A stretch of DNA of 64,000 bases, from the NCBI GenBank assembly GCA_963978545.1, contig OZ021723.1:97186002-97250001 (forward strand), in the 5' to 3' direction. Made by a program: the position numbers and the translations under genes. The stretch is from Linyphia triangularis. Lineage: Eukaryota; Arthropoda; Arachnida; Araneae; Linyphiidae. The notes below the pieces were generated by a model. That model searched no databases and was not told the DNA's origin. It saw only the letters and a list, made by a program, of their open reading frames with translations. Positions 34,390 through 46,128 of this stretch are shown here, piece after piece. Each line of letters starts with the position of its first letter. Within the stretch, counting starts at the first letter, position 1.

Positions 34390-36894
34390 CCAATAATATA
34401 TAAGTATATTTATAAAGTTTGATTATAACTTATTAAAATATTTCATATAATTTTCGCAATCTTTCTTTAATAGTTACAATCTATGTTTGATTTGCTAAAT
34501 TAATTCTTGCTGTAATTTTAAAACAAACGATCAATAAAGTAATATAAGTTAAGCTAAAGTCGGTCATACTTTTTTACGACAAAAATATTTCTAAAGAATT
34601 TTTATTAAAAAAAAAAACTGCGAAATTCTTCAGTTTCAAGATTAGCCTCAAGTATTTCCTCTCAGAACATTTCTATGCATCCATTCAAGTAAAAATAAGG
34701 TTGAATTAAATAACACATTTCAATTTTGAACTATTTAATTGCTAGACCTTTCTTCATTAGGCTGAGTGTTCTCCCACGAGAATCACCAAACTTTCTTGGA
34801 AGAAAATTCAAAGAAAGGTCTTTCTAGAAGTGAACTTTTTCTTCGAAAACTTCCAGATAATTTTGGTCAGACGGGTTTTCAGAATTTTGTCAAATGAAGT
34901 CAGTGAGTAACCAATCAGGACAGTGTACGTGTCTCAACTTCTTCATCTTCTCTTTTAATCTGGCAACACAGAAATCGCAGGGATATAAATTAAATTCACT
35001 TCCTTTCAATTTAACATCCAGTTTTATACTGCGTGATTTTTTTCAAAGGGAATGAGAAATAAGAAAAAGAGTTTGGGGAAGTTCTAAGTTAAGTCTTCTA
35101 AAAGTTAAGTCTTCTAAAAAATATTTCAAGATAAAAATGTGCTTCAAAATGCTGATTACGCTAAAGTTATGCCCTAAGAAGAATTGTATGCTTGGAAATA
35201 AGCAGATTGTTTTGTTATGAACGATATTTTGTAAATAATTATACGTAATGTAGCTTCTAATTACACTTTATTTTGCAATGAATTTTAGTTATAGCTTTTT
35301 ATCGATGTTGACATTGTAATTAGTAGCGGAAATACACGCTTTGAAATAATGGCAAGCGTTTTACTGTATTTAGATTTATCTAGAAAGTTAAAAGACATTG
35401 TCAAGTTATAAAGTACACGTGACGATTATTCGTGATTCAATGAGTTACACGGGAATTTAGCTAGTCTATACATAATAACTAACTTCATAACCCGTACTTC
35501 GGCATGAAATTTTTTCACGTGCATTTTAGCAATCAAATAAACATTCATGCATTCCACATCTTGGATGTTCAATCCCGTTTTGATCCTTGAAAATAGGTTT
35601 TATTAAAATCGGTTTTGTTAAATTCATCTATACTAGCCCTTATTGTCATTTGTTTCAAATTTTATATTTGTGACTGTATTGGAAGTAGGGCATATGGATA
35701 TTCCTCGCATGGAACGTTTTGTCCCCATTTCAACCCATTAAAATTAGTTAATGAGGAACTTTCACGTTTTTGGTTTTATTTTTAAATAAAAGTAGAGAAA
35801 AAATCATGAAAAACAATACCATTCTTTCAAAAATTTGAGCTCGGATAGATAGTTAAAAAATATTTAGTTTTTCACTTTGCGATTTGGCGGGAAAAAGCCA
35901 CTTTTAAGTGAAACGTCAACTCGCAGATAATGAATCAGTCTAAAACATGTTTTAAACGAGGAATGAGTGTGGTTTCTCCTTCGTTTTGCGACTTCATCTT
36001 TGCGTAACCACGTCACGGTTTTTTCATGCGTTTTTGGTCACGTGACTTTTGCTTTGATTTCGGCAGATTTCAAACTCTATTTTTGATTAATTGAAAGCAT
36101 AAAGATAAAAAAAAAAAATTGCACTGCTCAAATATATTCGTTAGATGACACTAGAAAATACAACAAATATTCATTTTCCTCACTTGTGCAAGCTCCTCAT
36201 TGTGATCGGAAAAGCTTATTTTTCCTATGTTTCCCTTTGCTGATATTGGTACCATATTATAGAGTTGGGACTGCTTTAGAACTGGAACTCGTTTGGAGCA
36301 TTTAGACCCGTTTCGCCTCTTTAAAATTAGCAAATCGATATTGGAATAGCTTACCTTATTGACACATATATCAAAAATTGCAGAGTTGTCACTTCTTTGG
36401 AAATGAGACATTGCGCTATTCGCCGATTCGAACGTTTCGACTCCTTTTCGACCCTTTAAAATGAGTTAATCGAGATCGGAATAACTTACTTTATATACGC
36501 TTACTTGACCAGATGCCGGTTGCTTTTAAAAATCCATGTGATTGAAACAGCTCAAATTCACCGTTTGTGACATAAATACTGCAAACTGAAAGTTTCACAG
36601 AAATAATGCCTTTTATTTTATCTCATTACAAACCACACAAAAAAACTATCACAATTAATACTATATGGGTAGAATTTACAATTTACCGAAATGAAAATTA
36701 ATTTCTAGTCCATTATCTTTTATCCGGATACCACAAGACCTTATATATTATACATCGCAGGTGTCCGAAGCGTAGTTGATATTATCTGGAGTGTTGATCT
36801 CAGACAGATAGACGTACAGAGCCTTTGTATAAGTTTTTTATTGCCATTATTAATAAAACTGCTTTTTGACCGCTATGTATTTTACTTTTGTTAG

Positions 36895-37030
36895 GCCTGG
36901 AACTGAAATTGCTTTACGAGAGACTCATCCCAGGAACCAGTTCTCCACCACCAATAGCAAATCTCCACTGAGACCGAAATCCAAACCCATGATGGCAAAG
37001 CTGGAAAGTGACAACTCAACCGTCAAACAG
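36895..37030 (+). CDS. neuropeptide-type GPCR, intracellular loop 3 exon
   Basis: The acceptor TTTTGTTAG ends at 36894; the donor is CAG|GTAACC (37031). The first G completes the split Met codon; 45 codons follow and the exon ends on a codon boundary. The product is the hydrophilic third intracellular loop (PGTEIALRETHPRNQFS.., then SKSPLRPKSKPMMAKLE), rich in Ser, Lys and Arg and ending in NSTVKQ, directly before the TM6 exon. This loop contacts G proteins in the family and varies in sequence, so it does not help with orthology. The phase match on both sides is strong support that the exon is real. Confidence 0.82.
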
Positions 37031-38643
37031 GTAACCTCGAGTTCATATCACAGATTTCTACTTTCTACATTGGTTAGCACTCGTGTTGAGACAAAAAAAA
37101 TATTCAATTACATCTATCGAGTAGAAACCGGTCTTGACCATAGGAATGTACTATACTAAACTTCAACTTAACTATTTAATTAAGTAATTAACTTAATTAT
37201 TTAATTTTAATTAAATTTAATTTAAATTTTAATTAACTTAAGTATTTAATCCATTTTGGCGGAGTGAAGACATAATTCTCGCCAAACCTTATAGCCTTTT
37301 GTTCTCTATAGGGTTGTGGTTTGGCGAGAATTATGTCTTCACTCCGCCAAAATGGATTAAATACCTATGAGCACTGTGACCATCTATCGTCTAAGTGATG
37401 TCTAGTTAAGTTTAGTATAATAGTGAGTGAAGATCATAAGAGATAAGAGTTCAAACCAAAGATGCCTACCATGTGCCAAATACGAAATCAGAAATAAACT
37501 AGATATCTTTTTGGCTGGTAAAAAATAGCCGTGCCAATTCATTTCACATGCACAGTTTTCTGTTTCTACGATACTAAAGATACAAGATGTCAACCTTGTT
37601 GCCTTCTGTGCAAAGCCAACGCCACTTGTAGTCAATTTGGAAGGGGAAAAAAACTAATATGTCTCTAATTCACCAATGGAAAATTTATCAAATCGGATGA
37701 TATATTCGTCAGTATTCCCATACCGAAATGTATTGTTTCTACATATTTGACAGATAATGTACAAAATTGAACTTCTACTAATTTTTGTTACGTTTTACAT
37801 CATAAAATATTAATCTTCTCAAAGTATTACTTGATTAGCAGGTTTCATGTTTTTTAACATCCGCATGAAACTTTAAAACAGGATACCACAATCCATTTTA
37901 AGAATTTAGCAGCTCAAATTAATATTTCGTATTAAATGTTCCATTGAGAGTATATGGACTGAATTACGATACTGAAGGATACAAGTGTTTGTACTGATCA
38001 GTGGAAGTCTATGATATTTGGATCACTTGCTACTTTGTTATAAAATGAAAGGTTTTAAAGAGTGTATAACTTTTAGTGCCACATTTTTACTTGAAAGTAA
38101 AGTTACCAAACTTTAATATCTTTTCTAAAATGTAAAGGCAATTTAACCTAGTGAATAAAATGAAATATGTGCTTACCACTGTGAATAACATCGTGTAGCC
38201 GAACTAAGTTAGGATGAAACAGATTAGATAAGACGATAGAAATATTTCACCAAAAAATTTACCTTTAAGACAAACTTTTTCTTACGTTCGACTTGTTAAA
38301 ATTGAATACAAATAATATCGTATAAAAAATTATGTTACAACATCGATGTTCCATTGCACAAAATATGGTATCTAACATTGAATTTTTTTTTATGTAATAT
38401 AAATTAATAAATTAAAGCAATGAATCTATCACAAAACTAATTACAAAAATTCTTCACCACGTATGTGTGCAAAACTAATTTAATTTATTTAAGAAATATG
38501 TTCATAACAGTTTTCCAAAAATTTACCCTTAAAAAAAATTGCCGATAGCATTTTATATAATCCGTGTTTCTTAAGAATTTAAGCAAAGCTCTTTCTCAGT
38601 GCCTATACTTCAGACTTTAGCTCATGAAAGCGTTTTTCTTCAG
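37031..38643 (+). other. receptor intron (1.6 kb)
   Basis: Starts GTAACC, ends GCGTTTTTCTTCAG, phase 0. It contains a MITE at 37154-37417; the rest is AT-rich with no feature. Confidence 0.85.
37154..37417. mobile_element. palindromic MITE, copy 2, in receptor intron
   Basis: Same family as 8707-8947: TACTAAACTTCAACTTAACT at the left and GTTAAGTTTAGTA at the right, TA on both sides (37152-37153, 37418-37419), and the TAATCCATTTTGGCGGAGTG hairpin. The left arm carries an extra AATTAA-rich stretch (about 37175-37245). Confidence 0.88.
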
Positions 38644-38976
38644 GTGATAAAGATGCTAGTAGCCGTGGTCGTCCTCTTCATCATCTGCTGGGCCCCGATC
38701 CTCATCAACAACGTGCTAACCTCCTTCGATCTCCTGGACAGGCTCAACTATGGATACCTGAAGCCGATGCGCACGGCATTCCACCTGCTGTCCTACTTCA
38801 ACAGCTGCATAAACCCGTGCGTATACGGATTCCTCAGCGCCAACTTCAGGAACAGCTTCAAGACCGCTCTGGTCAGTCTGCTCTGCCGTAAGAGACAGAA
38901 GATTCAAGGAGACAGGGGCCTCAGCCGTACTGGGACGACGTCCCTCAGCTACGCCAGGTCCACTTTCATCACCTGA
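38644..38976 (+). CDS. neuropeptide-type GPCR, terminal exon: TM6, TM7 and C-tail
   Basis: The acceptor is TTTTTCTTCAG (38633-38643), phase 0, and the stop is TGA at 38974-38976. The 110 residues hold TM6 (VIKMLVAVVVLFIICWAPIL, with the CWxP switch), extracellular loop 3, TM7 (MRTAFHLLSYFNSCINPCVY, with NPxxY), helix 8 (FRNSFKTALVSLL) and a Cys that may be palmitoylated, then a short Ser/Thr-rich tail. Together with the two upstream exons it makes 224 residues, about half of a usual peptide receptor. GC-rich third codon positions contrast with the AT-rich flanks. Closest by eye to the CCK/QRFP/orexin-like group; the exact ligand class cannot be told from this part. Decayed copies of its second half follow downstream. 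Confidence 0.95.
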   Translation: MIKMLVAVVVLFIICWAPILINNVLTSFDLLDRLNYGYLKPMRTAFHLLSYFNSCINPCVYGFLSANFRNSFKTALVSLLCRKRQKIQGDRGLSRTGTTSLSYARSTFIT

Positions 38977-39103
38977 TGGCTCAAGAGGGTGACCGTCATG
39001 AAGCCGGTGGCCAGATTCGCTATGGCCATGTGAAGAAGCTGGTCGTCCGTCACCATACATGCCCTCAGTCACCTTAAATGCATCCTAATTAGTTCAAACA
39101 AAT
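38977..39103 (+). other. receptor 3' flank / start of 3' UTR
   Basis: Directly after the stop, the sequence GGCTCAAGAGGGTGACCGTC and CATGTGAAGAAGCTGGTCG occurs in decayed form in each downstream copy, so the repeated unit includes this flank. No clear polyadenylation signal is near; the first plain AATAAA I noticed is at about 41071. Confidence 0.6.
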
Positions 39104-40210
39104 GTTCATGGCCTTCCATCTCCTATCCTACTTCAGAAGCTGAATCAATTCGTTTGTATACTACACCTTCTTCTGTGCCAGCAGAAACAAATGCGCTGAC
39201 AAGTCTCATCTGCATAAAATAGGTAGATGATCAAGGGATGTATTGTTCATAAAAACCACGTCCTTCTAATGCGCCAGGCAAAATCGTTAAACTGGTTGAC
39301 GGAGAGGTGTTCAGGGACTCTAGCAAGGTTAACCATATTCATGTGAAGAAGCTGGTTGTGAATCTGTATTCCCGTTTTCGGCCAATACAATTAATTTAAG
39401 AAGTCAATTCTCGTGGCCTTTCATATGTGTCCTACTTCAACAGCTGCATCAGCGCTTTTGTATACATGTTCTTATTGTTCCCACATCAAGAACAGGGGAC
39501 GAGTGAGCTGGTTAGTCAGCTATGTCACAAAAGACAGACTAGAGAGCACATGCGTGTATGGTTTCATGCGCCAAAATCAGAAACAGTTTACAGTAATGTA
39601 TAAACGATCCATTGTGATGACGAATTTAACTTTTGTTGAACTTTGATGTTATCTTTTCCACGTTAACTTTCATAAGTTGGTGGTTTAAGAGGATATTCAC
39701 CACAAAGCTGGTGTCCAGACTTCCCCTGATCATGTGTGAAAACTGATTATTCATCAATGAATCTTTTCCCAATCATCTCGAAGTTTATCTAATCAGTTTC
39801 TTGAAGCCAACTTTAATGGCTGTCTAACTCCTATCCTATATCAACACCAGCGTCCATTTGTGCACTACACTTTCTTTTGCACCAATATTTGGGACTACTT
39901 CAATGCTATGCTATTAAATCTTCTTCACGGGAAGTTGCAGGAGATCGAAGAATCTTTGCTGCCCTGTTATTTCAGGTGATTAACTGGTGACACATATGGG
40001 TTACTGACAATTAACAAGTAACCATATTCTTAATAGACAGTTAAAGAAGCTAGTTGTCTGAAAATAGGATGTATATTTTTCATTTGCAACAATTAGTTTC
40101 AAAACAAAATAATTAAATTACTTTCCCTACTGTGCAACACATGCGTGTACAGATTCCTCAATGTAATTTCAAGCACAGCTTCAAGATTATTCTAGTCAAA
40201 ATATCTTATT
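39104..40210 (+). pseudogene. array of decayed tandem copies of the receptor's TM7/C-tail segment
   Basis: At least four or five copies follow the working exon. Copy B (39104-39365): GCCTTCCATCTCCTATCC and TTTGTATACTAC, translating as AFHLLSYFRS-stop, then GTGAAGAAGCTGGTTGTG. Copy C (about 39405-39540): GGCCTTTCATATGTGTCC, CTACTTCAACAGCTGCATCA, TTGTATACATG. Copy D (about 39545-39760): ACATGCGTGTATGGTTTCAT (TCVYGF), then TTAAGAGGATATTCACC and GTGTGAAAACTGATTATTC. Copy E (about 39812-40060): CTCCTATCCTATATCAACAC and AAAGAAGCTAGTTGTCTG. Copy F (about 40125-40205): ACATGCGTGTACAGATTCCT and CACAGCTTCAAGATTATTCT, matching the helix-8 codons. Frames are broken by stops and indels in every copy. Copies contain both coding and 3' flank, so they arose by DNA-level tandem duplication, not retroposition. 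None has an identifiable splice acceptor; use as alternative 3' ends is unlikely but untested. Confidence 0.82.
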
Positions 40211-42330
40211 TCATCATTCAAGTTTTGGAATATCCAGAAATAGATTTCTCACAGCCTTATGAAAACATGGTGTCTTTGTCGAACAAGATAGACCTTCATA
40301 ATCTGATAACTGAAAAGGTCGTAACTCAATGACAAGATATACCATGACTCTACAAAGGAACAATTTTACCATCGCAGTCGTGTCTTTCTCTGTAACTTCA
40401 AAGTTGTTCGCAAAAGGTTTCACATAGATAAGTTTAACACATAGTTTGGTGCATACAGACACAAGAGAACCACAAACAACAGTTACACCATGCCCACTGT
40501 CGTAACGGAGATTCAAGGGAATGATCACCATGACCTTTGTACCAAGCCTCATAGACATGTGTCTAGGCAATGAGGCTTATGAAGCTGATTATTTAATACA
40601 AATATGTGCATTTTTGAGTTCCCTGATAAAATAACCCCTTGTCGTTTGGTGCATTGCCTAAAGTGAAACAGTCGCTGATGGGAAAATATTGTCACGATAA
40701 CGAAGATGTATGCTTTGTCAATACGATGTAGAGATTTTAATTCCAACTTGAACCTGTTAAAATACTTTATGTAGGTGAATTAAGTGTCAAACTCGTTGCT
40801 ATCATTTAGTGTATCGATGTACAAGAAAGATTTACAATCGCCATACACGACTCATCGATTAGCAAAATGTTTCGCCGTGTGGAACATTTTCTCATTTACC
40901 TCAAAAATATATCCATTCTTTTTCGAATCATGACAATCGACATTATTGCCATTATTTGATTTATTGGTGAACTAGTCGGTTCATTTGAAGTTAGGTACGT
41001 CTTCTACCACCTAAAATGGCCTACATGTAAACGAGAGGAGGTTCTTCGTCAATATTGTTGTAACACATACAATAAATATTGTTAATACAATGTTCACTGC
41101 TTCAGTCATGCCAAAAATGTATGTCAGGGGAATAACAGGATTCCTTGAGTAAAACTTTGTCCAATACACTTGTACTGGTCTGTACAAGTTATTCTTCTAC
41201 TAGTGTTGTGCAATAATCCTAACCATGCCTCGTTTTAACCAGTATGTTTAGAGCACTTTTAAAATATTGACTTTATTGTGATGTGTATACTTGCTCCTAG
41301 TCAACCTGAAGTTGTTATCAAACTATTAAGTCCTGCTGCTAATTCCTGCCGTCTAGCATATTTTATATTGATACAAGTTGAAAAAAAAGTATTAATTCAT
41401 AATGCCAAAGCGCCATAAAAAAAAAATTTTGGGTTCCCACTAATTTTCTCTGCTTTTAACTCTTTTCGAATTACCTCCTAAGCATTTTGAAGTATATTCC
41501 AAAACATGCAATTACTTTGCCATAACCAACCGTCTTTTAAGAACATTGTTCATAAAAACTACAGCATAGTGTGTTGGCAATAACAAATATTAATACTATC
41601 AACGTTAACCATTTCAAATTTGACGAATGTATACGTAATTCATTATACTTATAGGTATCGCATTGCGTTATCAATATACGCGAATGTGATAAAAGAGAGC
41701 CCCCCCCCCCCCCTGAGTAACTGTATCATATTATGTATACATGGAAAATATACTTTTCACATATGACTTGATACATACGTTGTAAAGAGTTAACATTTAA
41801 TGTAAGCCGATTCAATTTAAGTGGCATACATCACCATAATATTTATTTAGAAATTTGTGGAGACATAACCAGATTTATTTTTCTGCAAAGACATTATATT
41901 TCTGTGTAAAAGACACTTGTATGATGACGCACACTTAAATTATCAATTTTTAAATGTTGGCGAGTTTGGTGAATTAGCCACAAAACCCATCTAAATGTAT
42001 AAATGGAAGTAAGAGATATATCTTTGTTAAAATGTGTTGATGTTGATTGTGGCTCCACATCTACAATATATATATGTCTGATAATTAGAGGTATCAATTT
42101 GTTCACTTGGGTATTATAATGTGTAAGGCGAAATATTACAATTTGCTTTACCATGTTGTTTATAATGACAGTAAACATCTATACAAGCTCAAGTCACTTA
42201 CAAAATTTAGAGATGGTATCTAAATCAAGAGCGTTATATGTAGTAATTTACAAGATTGGTAAATATTATGGATGAAAAAGGATAATTCTCGTACAATAAA
42301 TGTGTTATGTATAATCGTATAAGCTGTTAT
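40211..42330. other. AT-rich DNA; possible further receptor-exon relics to about 40600
   Basis: Short resemblances to the receptor tail (GAGATTCAAGGGAATG near 40508, TTATGAAGCTGATTATT near 40577) are too weak to call. A C homopolymer lies at about 41701-41713. Nothing else is recognised. Confidence 0.45.
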
Positions 42331-42344
42331 CTCTATCTTATATG

Positions 42345-42406
42345 GTTGGTTGGTTGGTTGGTTAGAGTTTAACGGCGCAAGGGCAACACGTGGGCCATAC
42401 TGCGCC
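42345..42406 (-). mobile_element. truncated retroposon tail with 14-bp TSD
   Basis: Only 62 bp: GGTTGGTTGGTTGGTTAGAG then a GCGCAAGGGCAACACG body, which differs from SINE family 1 but has the same CCAACC-type tail on the minus strand. CTCTATCTTATATG is duplicated exactly (42331-42344, 42407-42420). Confidence 0.85.
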
Positions 42407-42420
42407 CTCTATCTTATATG

Positions 42421-43740
42421 CATTTGTGTTGTAGAGCTACCATTTTGTTACAGTTCATATAGAAGCAGCGCTATAGACAGTGAATGACCTTAACTAATAT
42501 TAACAGTAAATGTAAGGTGTTTTATTTAATTTTATCTAAATAAGCTTAACTAAAATATTGGTGCTTTAAACTAGCTATAAAAGTTTAAAATTTTTATTTG
42601 TTTTGAACTTTTTTTTTACATACGTTTTATAAGAAACGTGTGTTTATCATTTGAGACTATTTGAAAGTTCTTTCATATTTTCTTTAACGTTGCTCAAATC
42701 CGAACTTTTCTCTAATTTAAAATTACAACTTTCTACTTCAAGACATTCCGCTTTGCAATTTCAAATTTTATCTGTGTTCTATTTTTTAAAGTTACTTGTT
42801 TTTTTTTTATCTGTTGATTTTTCTAGTTTCGTTAAAAAAGTGCTTATAAATCTGAATACTTTTAGTTCAATATTTACAGTATAAGAATAAAAAAATTTAA
42901 AAAAAAAACTAATAGTAATCATATTGAAGAGCTCTACTTTGTAAAAATAAAGATTAAACTTATTTTTTAGATTAAACTTATTGCGAGATCCCTTGAAATG
43001 CAAATTGAAACTTGTCACAAATATTAGGTTTTCCAGTTTATGGACACTTGGTAACATTAGTATTCAAATGCACAAAGCCAATGTCTCTAGCATGTACGTA
43101 CTTACATTTAACAAATGTAGACGTCTACCGCAGCTGTTATTTTACCGACACCAACCTTATGAGCAGCTATTAATCAAAACTATTGCTAGACATGGCGCAT
43201 ATATTGAGCAATGCCCAACGTCAAAGTCAATTTTTTAAAACAAACCATAAACTAAAAAATAAATCCTTCTATATTCCTGAACTTGTTAATTCGAATTTAC
43301 AAGATACGCTGAAACAAAATGCCCTATTTCTTTACTATCAAAGGTAAATTTTGTTTGTTAAAGAAATAGAATATAATGTAAAGATATAAAAGGTTACGTT
43401 TTATTCTAATGCAAATGTGAATAACTGTTTAAATAAGTGTATGACACAGCCACATAGAAAAGTGACGGGCCAATTGCTGGACAGGATAGTCACATCTTGA
43501 ATTAGTCAACATAAATTGTCAAAGTTTCAAAAGAAGTATGGGCTTCGCCTTGAAGGTGCTACGTTGAAAACACGAATTTTGCTCAAAATGCACATTATAT
43601 TTTTATTCTGCTATAATTACCCTCCATATTTTATCTTTATATTTTGGTAATTCTTTGAATGTATGTTAATAAAAAAAAGAAGTTACAGCTGTTTTAAATT
43701 ATTCACTTCAATAGATTTTAACCGGTTTGTGTTTACTAAA
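42421..43740. other. AT-rich DNA, nothing recognised
   Basis: Open frames up to 92 codons here are AT-rich with no motifs and no splice context. Confidence 0.55.
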
Positions 43741-43759
43741 ATATCTTTTTCTAGACGTT

Positions 43760-44360
43760 TTAGAACGTCCTAAATCCGAAAAAGTGATCTAGAAAAATGT
43801 ATGTGTGTCTACTGTCTGTCCGTAGTCAACTTAAGTTCTGAATGGATTGATCTACGATGTTTAACTTTTGTATACGGTTTAGTGATAGTCATGACACTAG
43901 TTATGAAGGTTTTCGTCAAAATAGCGCATGCGCATAAGGTCATTGAAAAAATTCGGGTTTTTGTTTTTTTGGTTTTTTTAAATTGACTAAAAACCGCTAT
44001 AACGATTTGAATTAAAATCTCTGTCCTAATGCTTTTTAAAGTGTTTTAAACATTCCCAGCCAGTAATTCCCATAAAAAATGGGAAAAGGAGTAAAAAGTT
44101 AAAAAACGAACATTTTTAACTTAGAACAAGCTACCTTCTACAATCCCCCCCCCCCCCAACAATTGTTCCTCCTGCATTTCTTTAAACCCAAAAGAAGCAA
44201 TTGAATAATTATCTCCACAAATATGGTCAAACTAATCAAGTGTTTTAAGCTAATAAAAATATGATAAATCGCGCCAATCAATGTTAAATTTAAATACAGT
44301 GAGTGATCAGTATTATAATGTGATTGAAAGCTGTGCGATGTTCCACACACCTAGTTTATT
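43760..44360 (-). repeat. family F dispersed repeat, minus-strand copy
   Basis: Contains GTGATCTAGAAAAATG, GGATTGATCTACGATG and, at the far end, GCGATGTTCCACACACCTAG, i.e. the complement of the left end seen at 62454. A run of 13 C lies at 44144-44156. Confidence 0.6.
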
Positions 44361-45404
44361 GTAAATTGAAGTATTTTCCGAACTGTCGTCGAAAAGATCT
44401 AGGTTGTTTGAGAAATGACTTGCCATTTTGCAAATTTTGAACCTATCCAATAACCTTATTAATATTTTTTTTAACATTTTTGCTGTTCATTTGTTTCAAA
44501 TAAGTAATGTAATCAATTGACACAAATGTTTTTGCACACTGCTGCTGAAAAATCCAATTAGGTCATTTTTCTACTGGCAGTGCCATGTGATCATGCAAAT
44601 TGTCTATTTCTAACGTATATTTATTTACAATATTTGAGATACTAACTTAGCATTTAAGAGTGCTTCAGTATTTAAACGACATTTAAAAAATACAATGTCA
44701 TGAAAAGAGCATTAGTTTTTAATTAAAGGTGAAAGTCTAAACTCTTTTACTATGTTTATAAGTCGCTTATGTGTATTTTCTAATGTATAAATGTAGGTGT
44801 TATCAAATTTAAACATCTAAACTTTACAAATGATTGTATAATTTATTATAGTTATTGTTATTAACAAGAAATGGATTGAAAAATGGGCAAGTTAGCAATT
44901 TGTCTTGTAACACTGGAAGCTTCAAATGCATTTTTCTCCGCAACAACTAGAATCGAACCAATTAGAATTACATTAATATACTTTTAGTAATTTTTTTTAT
45001 ATTTAAAATAAATACAAACAAATATAATGTAAAACTTGAGTCGTTTCAGTGTCAAACTAAATTTTAATACAAGTTCTTTGTACTCAAAAATAAATTAAAA
45101 TAGGAGAAACTTAGAAAAGCTTCAAGAGAAAAATTTACATTTATTTAACTAGTTTTACAAGACAAAATCTCAACTTGCCTATCCCTGAAGTTACTTATGT
45201 TCAACCATACAATACGAGCTTACTTTTCGACGTATATTTATTTCTAGTCATACAAAACATTCCGGTTTATAGTGTTCATAAACATGATTCCTGCTTTCTG
45301 TTTAAAGTGGGAAATAGTTCTATAATTTGTCTATCATTAATCATTAAGAAATTCTATTTAAAATTGTCAGCAGTTTCATATTACGATAAGTAAAGGTGTT
45401 ATCG
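44361..45404. other. AT-rich DNA, nothing recognised
   Basis: No supported gene or element. Confidence 0.6.
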
Positions 45405-45506
45405 TACAGGGTGCTCATAAAGTAACAATGCAGTATGTACACTAGATGAGAGATGTTCGAAGTGCTGTCCCTGGACTTGGAAACACAGGTTCAAACGTTT
45501 CTGCAA

Positions 45507-45665
45507 GTTGTGCAGAATCTTGCGAGTTGCACCAACGGACACGTGGGCGTCCGTTGGTGCAGCTCGCAAGATTCTGCACAACAAGCTCGCAAGATTCTGC
45601 ACAACAAGCTCGCAAGATTCTGCACAACAAGCTCGCAAGATTCTGCACAACAAGCTCGCAAAATT
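45507..45665. repeat. 34-bp-stem hairpin running into a 22-bp tandem repeat
   Basis: 45507-45540 pairs with 45549-45582 with one mismatch, leaving the 8-base loop ACGTGGGC. The right arm is then reiterated: GCTCGCAAGATTCTGCACAA repeats every 22 bp at 45562, 45584, 45606, 45628 and, diverged, 45650. The overlapping open frames on both strands are due to this repeat. Confidence 0.92.
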
Positions 45666-45796
45666 CTGCTCACTGGTGAGCCAGTCGTCGTACCGATTTC
45701 TTCGGCTCGCTAAACTTGGTTATGAGGTTCCTAACAGAATATCGGTTAGGTTTTTTCACTCCCGGGAACTTTGCTGCAACTGCTGTGCAAAGCCCT

Positions 45797-46128
45797 CGAT
45801 ATAAATAAACAGATGGATAGACTGTTTAACGCTGGAAAAATGAAGCCGTTGCCAGATGCCGTTGGGTGGGGAAAAAAATACGGATTGCCGAGGATTGAAA
45901 ATAAAATTGTGGGTTGTACACAGCAGAAATGTCAATAGTAGACCTTAATAACTAATAATGTACACAAAAATATCTACTCTAGCAATTTACAAGGTTTTTC
46001 GCATCCCCATCCAACTATAAAAGTGAACTGTGATTGGTTAATCATCCACCCATTGTCACCAACCATCGGCGCGTTTTTATCCTATTGACATCGGAGCAGT
46101 CTATCCAGTTTTTTTTATCTATATCGAT
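45797..46128 (-). mobile_element. inverted-repeat MITE (CGATATAGATAAAC ends), copy 1
   Basis: Left CGATATAAATAAACAGATGG with ATAGACTG, right CAGTCTATCCAGTT with TATCTATATCGAT. The interior (AACGCTGGAAAAATGAAGCC, ACGGATTGCCGAGGATTG, CTGTGATTGGTTAATCATCC) matches 57979-58320 in the opposite orientation. Confidence 0.78.

Larger units (their letters stand above)
30003..36894 (+). other. receptor intron (6.9 kb) loaded with insertions
   Basis: Bounded by GTAAGT and a pyrimidine-rich ACTTTTGTTAG acceptor, joining in phase 2. It contains two SINEs (30966, 33330), a Tigger-like MITE (32763) and a LINE fragment (33961). The remainder (about 30040-30950, 31160-32760, 32950-33310, 34410-36890) is AT-rich without identifiable genes. 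Confidence 0.85.

Noticed and set aside
32400..36890. Additional receptor exon between the TM5 and loop-3 exons
   Set aside because: Phases of the two recognised exons already match exactly, and no candidate with splice sites and hydrophilic loop sequence was seen.
38716..39072. 118-codon minus-strand frame over the terminal receptor exon
   Set aside because: Shadow of the real exon on the other strand; no motifs.
40132..40332. 66-codon frame after the receptor
   Set aside because: Its first part is the decayed copy F of the receptor tail in a shifted frame; no independent gene.
45562..45665. Possible CRISPR-like direct repeats
   Set aside because: The 22-bp units are contiguous with no spacers, and the genome is eukaryotic.
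45399..45804. Several overlapping frames with Cys-rich repeats (CRILRACCAES type) on both strands
   Set aside because: Created by the 22-bp tandem repeat and hairpin; 22 is not a multiple of 3, and no gene signals exist.
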